Part shown: positions 51,636-58,720 of the stretch, piece after piece | Numbering within the stretch: the first letter of the stretch is position 1 | How the letters are laid out: each line of letters opens with the position of its first letter | From: Lentimonas sp. CC4 | GTDB taxonomy: Bacteria > Verrucomicrobiota > Verrucomicrobiia > Opitutales > Coraliomargaritaceae | Reading direction: 5' to 3' | DNA: 64,000 nucleotides | NCBI RefSeq assembly: GCF_902728235.1 | Contig: NZ_CACVBO010000002.1 | Span: forward strand, 620,001 to 684,000 | Notes under the pieces: generated by a model | Database searches by the model: none | What the model was told of the DNA's origin: nothing | The model's input: only the letters and a program-made list of their open reading frames with translations | Translations under genes and position numbers: made by a program

Positions 51636-53156
51636 ATGAGAGCTTTAAAAATTGTGCGACTCTTGTTGTTTGTCGCCTTGAGTCAGCTCACTCATGCTGC
51701 GAACAAGCCCAATATTGTCTTTTTGATGACAGATGACCAGCGCTGGGACAATTTCGGTTGTTACGGCAGGCCTGAGTTCAGAACGGAGAATATTGATCGT
51801 CTTGCGCAAGAGGGCGTCATCTTTGATAATGCTTACTATGCGGTTGCGATTTGCCTGCCGAGTCGTGTGACGATGATGTCGGGGCGATATCTATCGAATC
51901 ACAAAGTCGGGTTCTCGCATCCGTATAACTACACGCTCTCCAAGTCAGATTTCAACAACACCTATCCTGCCATGCTTAAAGCTGCGGGGTATCGCACAGG
52001 CTTTGTGGGGAAGTTCGGGTTTCCCGTGACCGATGAGGCCTATGAACGTAAGGGCATTGTTTCGGGCTATAATATACAAAAAGAACTCTCTCCATACTTT
52101 GATTTCTTTGCGGGATCGGGCGTGCACTTTCGTGGTGCGTTTGCTGCATGGCCGAAAGATGAAACGTTGGATGCCATCTACAGTAAGGAACGACCGCTTA
52201 ACGAGCGCACTCTAAAGACGGGTGATGCGATGATGCATTTCCTTGAGACTCAGCCCAAAGATCAGCCATTCTGCCTCTCGATTAGTTTCTTTGCGGTTAA
52301 GAATGACAAGGACCACGACATGTATCCACCCGACGTCGCGGAGTTCAGTGAGTATGATTTCAGCGTGCCTGAAAACTGGGTGGAAGGTCGGAATACGAAA
52401 CTGCCTGAGGTGCTGGATAATTGGCGCGGCGTTGCTTTGCACAAGCAACGCACATCGACGCCTGCGCTCTATCAAAAGTTGGTCCGACGCTTTGCTACTC
52501 AAGGATACAGTGTCGACCAGCAGGTCGGTCGATTGATGCGACAGCTCGCAACAATGGGAGTGCTCGATAATACGGTGATCCTCTACACGAGTGACAATGG
52601 GCGTTTCCATGGCTCGCACGGTCTCTATGACAAAGCGATTCTTTATGATGAGTCCGTGAAAGCCCCGTTCATCGTGTTTGACGGTCGAGTGGCGAAAGAA
52701 GCTCGCGGGCGCCGTGAGTCTGCGCTGATGTCTTCAGTCGATGTCGCGCCGACCATCGTCTCGTATGCGGGCTTAGAGATTCCTGATAGTATGCAGGGCC
52801 GCGACCTGACTCCAGTGATTGAGCAAACTCAAGACCTCGAGCAATGGCGCGACGCAGTGTATATCGAAAGTTTGTTCATCGGTAGCCTGCACTCCAAAAA
52901 GGTGCCCGCAAATATCGCCGAAATCAACGAACGTGTCATTGCGGATAATAAATCGTATCGCTCACGAGGCGTGAGGACAGAGCGCTATAAATACTTCAGC
53001 TACTTCGAGCATACGCCCGTCATTGAAGAGCTCTATGACATCGAAAAAGATCCGCAGGAAATGAACAATCTCGCCACCAACCCTGAGTATACGAGTGTCC
53101 TTGAAGCCATGCGAAAGAAAGCGGAAAACCTCTCAGAGGAATATTCTGCAAACTAG
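51636..53156 (+). CDS. Type I sulfatase, choline-sulfatase/heparan-like branch
   Basis: 506 residues with signal peptide MRALKIVRLLLFVALSQLTH. Active site C73-L-P-S-R in YYAVAICLPSRVTMMSG, metal region LMTDDQRWDNFGCYG, GFVGKFGFPV in place of GKWHL, and TSDNGRFHGSHGLYDKAILY DESVKAPFIV. The F-G-C-Y-G and H-G-L-x-x-K features place it in a different sulfatase branch from the others here. It follows GH141 by 20 nt, so it probably acts on the same glycan. It ends before the second MITE-like repeat. Confidence 0.93.
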   Translation: MRALKIVRLLLFVALSQLTHAANKPNIVFLMTDDQRWDNFGCYGRPEFRTENIDRLAQEGVIFDNAYYAVAICLPSRVTMMSGRYLSNHKVGFSHPYNYTLSKSDFNNTYPAMLKAAGYRTGFVGKFGFPVTDEAYERKGIVSGYNIQKELSPYFDFFAGSGVHFRGAFAAWPKDETLDAIYSKERPLNERTLKTGDAMMHFLETQPKDQPFCLSISFFAVKNDKDHDMYPPDVAEFSEYDFSVPENWVEGRNTKLPEVLDNWRGVALHKQRTSTPALYQKLVRRFATQGYSVDQQVGRLMRQLATMGVLDNTVILYTSDNGRFHGSHGLYDKAILYDESVKAPFIVFDGRVAKEARGRRESALMSSVDVAPTIVSYAGLEIPDSMQGRDLTPVIEQTQDLEQWRDAVYIESLFIGSLHSKKVPANIAEINERVIADNKSYRSRGVRTERYKYFSYFEHTPVIEELYDIEKDPQEMNNLATNPEYTSVLEAMRKKAENLSEEYSAN

Positions 53157-53250
53157 GTAGGATGGTTTTCTGGACTCCCAGTGAGAGCGCTCTTTCTGCC
53201 ATGTCCATGACCCGATACATAATCTCGGCACATTAAGTTAGCGCTAAATG

Positions 53251-53545
53251 GCTCCTTCCCTGCGAAGGGAAGGTGGATCGCGAAGCTAGACGGAAGGGTT
53301 CTTTGCGGAACCGAAGCAGCTTTGTTGACCGCTTGGCTTAAATAACCGTGAAAACCCCTCCGACCCCGCAGACGGGGCCACCTCCCCTTCGCAGGGGAGG
53401 AGTTTGAAAGAGTTGATTGATAACGAAATATTAACGAGGCAAATATGTGTAGAAGGATATGCTGCGCAGGGGAGGAGTTTAAAATAGAGCATAAGTGACG
53501 TTCAATTAAACGATGCAAAGACATGTATGAGGGGATGCTTGAATA
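53251..53545. repeat. MITE-like element, copy 2 (inverted, rearranged)
   Basis: The core 53251-53405 is the reverse complement of copy 1's core (CTCCCCTTCGCAGGGGAGGA, GGTTCTTTGCGGAACC, AAGGTGGATCGCGAAGC). TGTAGAAGGATATGCT (53448-53463) and a TAGAGCATAAGTGACGTT stretch match the ends of copy 1. The part 53405-53480 is rearranged with an extra GCAGGGGAGGAGTTT unit. It lies between a sulfatase end and a response-regulator end, exactly like copy 1. Confidence 0.7.
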
Positions 53546-53558
53546 CGGATTCGCCCTC

Positions 53559-54197
53559 TTATTTTCCAAACTTAAGCATGATTTCTGCGCGCGAGTTGAT
53601 GTGGAGCTTCCGGTAGATTCTCCGGACGTGGCTGCGGACGGTATCGAGGCTCACGTAGAGATCGCTTGCGATTTCCTTGTAGGGCTTGCCTTTGACCAGA
53701 AGGTCGAGCACGTCCTTCTCGCGCGGGGTCAGACCATCTTCTAGTTTGTTTTTGGGACTTTGCTGGAAGTAGCCCACGAGCTGACGCGCAATGTGCGGGC
53801 TCATCGGTGAACCTCCGCTATTGGCGAGTTCAATTGCTTCGACGACCTCAGCGGGTGGTGTGCGTTTTAAGAGATATCCACAGGCGCCCGCACGCAGGGC
53901 GTCGAAAATTAAATCGTCCTCCTTATACATGGTGAGCACGAGACAGATGAGATCGGGGCATTTGGCTTTTAGCTTTGCGATGCATTCGATCCCGTTTTTC
54001 CCAGGAAGGTTGATGTCCACCAATGCCACTGCGGGTGGGTTTCTTGGGAGCTTCTTGATCGCTTCTTCGCTGCTTCCGTATATCGCGTGACAGTCGATGG
54101 GGGAGTTGGGGAGTTGGAAAAATGTTTCCAGAGCACTGGCGAAACGCTCGTTATCTTCAATCAGGGCTACGGAAATGGGGGCTTCGATTTTGTTCAT
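53559..54197 (-). CDS. NarL/FixJ-type response regulator 2
   Basis: 212 residues, paralogue of 45747-46394. Receiver: SVALIEDNERFASAL, phosphorylation D61 in ALVDINLPGKNGIECI, LVLTMYKEDDLIFDALRAGA, Lys in GYLLKRTPPAEVVEAI. HTH: GLTPREKDVLDLLVKGKPYK EIASDLYVSLDTVRSHVRRI. The recognition helix VSLDTVRSHVR is the same in both paralogues, so both may bind the same sites. It overlaps the kinase gene by 4 nt. Confidence 0.95.
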   Translation of the reverse strand: MNKIEAPISVALIEDNERFASALETFFQLPNSPIDCHAIYGSSEEAIKKLPRNPPAVALVDINLPGKNGIECIAKLKAKCPDLICLVLTMYKEDDLIFDALRAGACGYLLKRTPPAEVVEAIELANSGGSPMSPHIARQLVGYFQQSPKNKLEDGLTPREKDVLDLLVKGKPYKEIASDLYVSLDTVRSHVRRIYRKLHINSRAEIMLKFGK

Positions 54198-56359
54198 GAG
54201 ATGGGGAATTTTATTTCGACTGTGGTGCCGTTGTTCTCATTTGGCAACCATTCACAAGTGCCATCGATGGCAGCCATGCGGTTACGCATATTGATGAGGC
54301 CGTCTTGCCCGGGTGTGTTGGGTGCCTCTGAGAATCCGCAGCCATTGTCGGCGATCTGGATGATGAACTGATCGGATTCGTGGGCAAGGGTAATGGACAC
54401 TTCACTTGCGCCAGCGTGTTTGACGATGTTTTGCAGTGCTTCTTTGAATACGAGTGCAACCTCATGACGTATGCCAGAGCGAAGGTTGAGTGTGGGCCAT
54501 TTGTTTTGGCTGTCCATTATACAATCGATCCCGAGTGGGAGCAGGTAGTCATCCGCATATTGTATCAGAAAGGTTTCGAGCGCAGCAACTGTGTTGTTGC
54601 GAGGGTTGACTGCCCACACTGTTTCATCCAGCGCAGCCATTGCTCCACGCGTGTAACCTGCAAGTTTCGATAGATCCGTGTGGGCTACGTTGGACAAGTC
54701 ATGCTGAGCAGCAAATACGTCGTGGAGCACGGCGATTTGCGCAAGACGCGCGCCTACATCGTCGTGCATGTTTGCGGCGATACGTGAACGCTCAACCTCC
54801 AGAGCTGATTGGGCTTTCAATTGATCGATTTTTCGCTTCGAAACATACCGAGCTAACAAAATTCCGATGATTAAGGTCACGGATCCTATCAACCAAAGAA
54901 ATGCAGGCGTTTCCGTAAACTTAGCATCCACAACGAAGGAAATGTCCAAGACGGAGGCATCCCAAGTGCCGTCGCTGTGTGCCGCTTGGAGCTCCATGCG
55001 GTGCGTTCCTGGTGGCGGGCACGCAGTTTCAAGTAGAAGTGAGTTTGACGTGCGCCAACCTTTATTCTCACCATCCAGTCTCCAGCGGTAAAGCTTGGCT
55101 GGTGGTTGGCCGGTCTGAGGAATCTCGAATTGAAAGCTAAGCCGTCCGATTGCCGGAGGAATGCGTAACTGCGAGTCTTCCGGAAGCACCAGGTCGTCTG
55201 CGATTACAGCGACTAGCTGCGGGGTGCGTGTCTCATATACTTCGATTTCGGCTAGCTGGGGGGTGCGGGCAATAGAGCTTTCACTAGAAATACGAATGTA
55301 GCGCCCGTGAAACGCCCCAATGCCGTCTGCCGCGCGTAAAACATCGACCGCTCCTGACTCTGGGAACGATCCATCTGGACGGTTGAGAGTCTGCCACGTC
55401 GGTGATGCTCCTGTTTGTGGGGGCTCATCATAGAGCTGGATCCGCATGTTACCGAAACGTTCCAGACTGAGGTTATCCCCGCGTTGTCGCAGGCCGACAT
55501 GATCGATTTTCCTCTGTTGCCCCAAGTCGATTTCAAAATAGAAGTTTTGTCCGTGAGCTCCACTTCCTGGATGTGCGAGCGTTGACGGCCAGCCATCAGT
55601 GAGCGCGTCCGCCGTCATGTGCCTGTAGCGCTGGGGCGCTTTTTTGTATACGATATTCGACGTTTGATACAGAGGATGCGTCACGGTTACTGGTGCGCCG
55701 AGTGCCACGTTGGTTGAAGTCGACAAAACCTCGACTCGAAACTCGGTGAGCACGAAGTCTCCGGTGAGTCCCCACGCCATTACTGTTTTGTTTATCGGCC
55801 TCACATTGCGCTGCACCGGAAATACCTCGATTCGGAATCCTGTGACAGCTTTACCGGGAAGCCGGGTAGAGATCCGATAGATCTCATCCGGAATCATCCC
55901 CGTGGTAACCGCATGCGTTTCTTCTGCACGTATACGACCGCCGCTGTCCGTTGTGAGTTCGCAGGTGATTGCGCTGAAATTCAGAAGGGGCAGGGCGACC
56001 CAGTTGCCATTTTCAGAGGGCACTTCATCCGTTGTGAAGGTCACTGAGAAGTCAGCGAAGGCCGAGTGCGGATCACCTGACATGAAACAGAGCGACAGCT
56101 CCAGGAGATCCGCTTCCACGGGATTCTTGGTCGTGAAGATAATGGATTGCGGCAAGTCAAACTTCTTACCGAGGCTCCAACCTGTGGACGACGCATTGCG
56201 GCCGTCGATCGTGCTTTCAAGGTCTGCCGCATCACCATGAGTGTAGGTCGCTTCGACCTCGGCAAATTCGACTTGGGTCCGTGCCCACATGGGAACTGTG
56301 AGCGCCATAAATACGAAGACGAGTGCCAGAAAGCGTAATAGGTTGTGGGGAGCAGGCAT
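54194..56359 (-). CDS. Histidine kinase with discoidin-like sensor modules, 2
   Basis: 721 residues, full-length paralogue of 46391-48541. Signal peptide (FLALVFVFMALTVPMWARTQ), two discoidin-like modules (TIDGRNASSTGWSLGKKFDL; TNVALGAPVTVTHPL, FYFEIDLGQQRKIDHVGLRQ), Y_Y_Y-like domain (RWRLDGENKGWRTSNSLLLE), membrane helix (FLWLIGSVTLIIGILLARYV), phospho-acceptor H532 in RSRIAANMHDDVGARLAQI, and ATPase motifs KEALQNIVKHA, IADNGCGF, GQDGLINMRNRM. The sensor modules differ more than the kinase core, so the ligands may differ. Divergent from the PEP-CTERM gene at 56557. Confidence 0.93.
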   Translation of the reverse strand: MPAPHNLLRFLALVFVFMALTVPMWARTQVEFAEVEATYTHGDAADLESTIDGRNASSTGWSLGKKFDLPQSIIFTTKNPVEADLLELSLCFMSGDPHSAFADFSVTFTTDEVPSENGNWVALPLLNFSAITCELTTDSGGRIRAEETHAVTTGMIPDEIYRISTRLPGKAVTGFRIEVFPVQRNVRPINKTVMAWGLTGDFVLTEFRVEVLSTSTNVALGAPVTVTHPLYQTSNIVYKKAPQRYRHMTADALTDGWPSTLAHPGSGAHGQNFYFEIDLGQQRKIDHVGLRQRGDNLSLERFGNMRIQLYDEPPQTGASPTWQTLNRPDGSFPESGAVDVLRAADGIGAFHGRYIRISSESSIARTPQLAEIEVYETRTPQLVAVIADDLVLPEDSQLRIPPAIGRLSFQFEIPQTGQPPAKLYRWRLDGENKGWRTSNSLLLETACPPPGTHRMELQAAHSDGTWDASVLDISFVVDAKFTETPAFLWLIGSVTLIIGILLARYVSKRKIDQLKAQSALEVERSRIAANMHDDVGARLAQIAVLHDVFAAQHDLSNVAHTDLSKLAGYTRGAMAALDETVWAVNPRNNTVAALETFLIQYADDYLLPLGIDCIMDSQNKWPTLNLRSGIRHEVALVFKEALQNIVKHAGASEVSITLAHESDQFIIQIADNGCGFSEAPNTPGQDGLINMRNRMAAIDGTCEWLPNENNGTTVEIKFPIS

Positions 56360-56434
56360 TGAGTCGAGTAAGCTATATGATCACTAGCCATCGTCAATGC
56401 CTCCATTTGGGAAAAGAAACGATGTGGGCCAAAT

Positions 56435-56479
56435 TCACATCTTCATGCGATAGCGGAGCGTCTGGGTTTCTGGTATTAT
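56435..56479 (+). promoter_or_regulatory. Activator element plus -10 before PEP-CTERM gene 1
   Basis: TCACATCTTCATGCGATAG (56435-56453), 20 nt, TATTAT (56474-56479). Element identical to that at 48603. The expected message start is ~56486, ~70 nt before ATG 56557. Confidence 0.78.
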
Positions 56480-56556
56480 ATGGTATCCATTGATGCCTCC
56501 TGACTTTCTCTTGGAGTGTCAATAATCGCTATAAAAATAAAGCCTAAGAAAAAAAT

Positions 56557-57423
56557 ATGAAGAAACTATACACAGCATTCAGTGCCGGCCTATTGCTTGC
56601 GGGGCTGGCGCAGGCGGCCGTCTACGATATTGGAACAGATTCCACGGTGACGTATGATTCATCGCTCGACACGCTGACCAATACGGGACCTATTACGGAT
56701 GGTGATTGGACCGACAGCACGCTGAAAATCAACGACGGCAGCAATTTGTCCAATACGGATTTCACTGCGTTGGGGATCACTTCTTGGGCGACCGGTAAGT
56801 TTAGCACAAACGGCGGGACTGCTGTGACAAACTTTAACGGGGCGAACCTGAGCGGATTGGGGCTGACGTTCAGCGGGAACAACTTCGGTTACAATGACAC
56901 TTTTGTGGGAGCGGACTTTTCCAATTCGACCATTAGCAACGCTAGTGGTAACAATCAGTTTTTTCTGTTCAGCGATCTATCCTATGCTAATTTCTCGGGA
57001 GCCACGATCAACATTAATGGCAACCTCAATACGTTCCGGGATGCCACACTGACGGGGGCTGATTTTTCGAACATTACATGGGGAGTTGCGTCTTCCGTCG
57101 GCTTCTCTACCTTTTTTAGCGGCGGCGCCGGATCGACCTCTGTGGCCGATAAAAACCTTGCGGCAAATTTCAGCGGCGCAGACCTGAGTAACCTGACTGG
57201 GACGGCAGCGACCGAATTGATTGCTAACCTTGGTAAATTTGACGGGGGCACTGCGATTGGAGCTTTTTATGATGATGCGCTTATTGCGAATTCGGGAGGA
57301 GCTTTCACGAAGACTGCGTTGGACGCCGCAGGTTGGCAATCTATCCCAGAGCCTAGCAGCTATGCCTTGCTCGCCGGCCTCTTAGGCATGAGCTGCGTCA
57401 TGGCTCGTCGCCGCAGGGCTTAG
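56557..57423 (+). CDS. PEP-CTERM surface protein with pentapeptide-like repeats, 1
   Basis: 288 residues. Signal peptide MKKLYTAFSAGLLLAGLAQA. The mature part has repeated A-[DN]-[FL]-S-x units (ANLSG, ADFSN, ANFSG, ADFSN, ANFSGADLS), which would form a right-handed beta-helix as in pentapeptide-repeat proteins. The C-terminus QSIPEPSSYALLAGLLGMSC then VMARRRRA is a PEP-CTERM sorting signal: PEP box, helix, basic end. Exosortase removes it and the protein goes to the surface or the exopolysaccharide. No exosortase gene is in the window. No enzyme motif. A near-duplicate follows at 57679. Confidence 0.9.
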   Translation: MKKLYTAFSAGLLLAGLAQAAVYDIGTDSTVTYDSSLDTLTNTGPITDGDWTDSTLKINDGSNLSNTDFTALGITSWATGKFSTNGGTAVTNFNGANLSGLGLTFSGNNFGYNDTFVGADFSNSTISNASGNNQFFLFSDLSYANFSGATININGNLNTFRDATLTGADFSNITWGVASSVGFSTFFSGGAGSTSVADKNLAANFSGADLSNLTGTAATELIANLGKFDGGTAIGAFYDDALIANSGGAFTKTALDAAGWQSIPEPSSYALLAGLLGMSCVMARRRRA

Positions 57424-57492
57424 TCACCATTTTTTTGGGTATCATCTATAGGGGGTGATTATCGGTGCGCTTTGAGAGGCGACACCGAACCG

Positions 57493-57528
57493 CGCCGAAG
57501 TGCTTCTAAAGCACTTCGGCGTTTTTTT
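57493..57528 (+). terminator. Intrinsic terminator after PEP-CTERM gene 1
   Basis: CGCCGAAGTGC pairs perfectly with GCACTTCGGCG (loop 7 nt), then TTTTTTT. Two further hairpins precede it: ATCATC...GGTGAT with the CATCTATAGGGGGTG core, and TCGGTG...CACCGA. The whole tail is repeated after gene 2. Confidence 0.92.
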
Positions 57529-57560
57529 GGTCTGATGGAATTCCAATTGGCGATCATATT

Positions 57561-57605
57561 TCACATTTTCATGCGATAGCGGACCGTCTGCATTTCTGGT
57601 ATTAT
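57561..57605 (+). promoter_or_regulatory. Activator element plus -10 before PEP-CTERM gene 2
   Basis: TCACATTTTCATGCGATAG (57561-57579), 20 nt, TATTAT (57600-57605). One base differs from the 56435 element. The leader after it (CTCCTGACTTT, TCTTGGAGTGTC) also matches that of gene 1. Confidence 0.78.
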
Positions 57606-57678
57606 ATGACTCTACTGATATCTCCTGACTTTTTCTTGGAGTGTCTGTAATTCCTCAAAAATAAACCCTAAGAAAAAT

Positions 57679-58473
57679 ATGAAAAAACTATACGCAACAT
57701 TCACTGCCAGCTTATTCCTCGCTGGGATCGCGCAGGCGGTCGACTACGATATCACCGTAATTAATGGCGATTCTGCTGCTGTTGATTACACCGACGCAAC
57801 CTTTACCGGCTCCGTCACATTTACTGGAAATAATTTTGGTCATAATGACAATTTCACCAATGCTGATTTCTCCGGCACGACGATAACTATAGGCAGCGGA
57901 GGTAGAACTGGCAATCAGCCGTTTATTGCTGCAAACATTACAGGCACTGACTTCAGCGGGGTGACTTTCAACATTTCCCCGTATGCGCACAATACTGCTG
58001 ACAGTCGGTTTAACGCATTCACTACTGCAACTGGCACAGGAGCTAATTTTTCAAATTCGACTTGGAATTTTACCACTACAGACATAAGCCCTACTAATAC
58101 TGGTTTCTTTAGTGGTGTATTGGCTGGAACTGCTGGAGCTGCGAATTTAGCAGGTAAAGCGGATGCGTTTGATTTTTCAGGTGCCACCTTCACATTTGCT
58201 GGAGCTACTGGAACGGCACTTACGGCCAATAGAACTCTCGTTATCGGCAATCTCGGCAGCTCAGGCACCACAGAAGCGACTGCGTTTGGTTCGATTGCTG
58301 ATGCAGCCTTCTTGACCAACAACTACGCAGCATTTGGCTATGCGGATGCGGCAGGGCTTAGCACAGCTTTGACCGCTGCTGGTTGGCAGGTTATCCCAGA
58401 GCCTAGCAGCTATGCATTGCTCGCCGGTCTTTTAGGTATGAGCTACGTGATGGTTCGTCGCCGCAGGGCTTAG
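57679..58473 (+). CDS. PEP-CTERM surface protein with pentapeptide-like repeats, 2
   Basis: 264 residues. Signal peptide MKKLYATFTASLFLAGIAQA. Repeats ADFSG, TDFSG, ANFSN and FDFSG lie in a low-charge Thr/Asn/Gly-rich region. The C-terminus QVIPEPSSYALLAGLLGMSY then VMVRRRRA is nearly the same as in the neighbour. The signal peptide, sorting tail, promoter and terminator are conserved between the two while the middle has diverged, which suggests duplication with selection for a varied surface face. Confidence 0.9.
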   Translation: MKKLYATFTASLFLAGIAQAVDYDITVINGDSAAVDYTDATFTGSVTFTGNNFGHNDNFTNADFSGTTITIGSGGRTGNQPFIAANITGTDFSGVTFNISPYAHNTADSRFNAFTTATGTGANFSNSTWNFTTTDISPTNTGFFSGVLAGTAGAANLAGKADAFDFSGATFTFAGATGTALTANRTLVIGNLGSSGTTEATAFGSIADAAFLTNNYAAFGYADAAGLSTALTAAGWQVIPEPSSYALLAGLLGMSYVMVRRRRA

Positions 58474-58540
58474 TCAGAATTTTTGGGTATCATCTATAGG
58501 AGGTGATTATCGGTGCGTTTTGAGAGGCGACACCGAACCG

Positions 58541-58575
58541 CGCCGAAGTGCTGTTAAAGCGCTTCGGCGTTTTTT
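58541..58575 (+). terminator. Intrinsic terminator after PEP-CTERM gene 2
   Basis: CGCCGAAGTGC pairs with GCGCTTCGGCG (one G-U) around TGTTAAA, then TTTTTT. It is the duplicate of the terminator at 57493-57528. Confidence 0.9.
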
Positions 58576-58608
58576 GGGCCTGATAGAATTTTAATTGGCG
58601 ATCATATT

Positions 58609-58653
58609 TCACATTTTCATGTGATAGACGGTGCTCCTAGTTATCGGTATTCT
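58609..58653 (+). promoter_or_regulatory. Activator element plus -10 before the GH29-like gene
   Basis: TCACATTTTCATGTGATAG (58609-58627), 20 nt, TATTCT (58648-58653). This copy is the most symmetric of the strong set (TCACATT-TT-CATGTGA). Expected start ~58660, about 60 nt before ATG 58721. Confidence 0.75.
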
Positions 58654-58720
58654 ACACTGTATCTCAATGGCGTTTATATTCTGCAATTTTGTATGAGGAT
58701 AAGCGTGTTACCCCTCATTT

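Noticed and set aside
53153-53569. 138-codon leftward open frame
   Set aside because: Same reason: it is the second repeat copy read in frame and shows the same peptide pattern.
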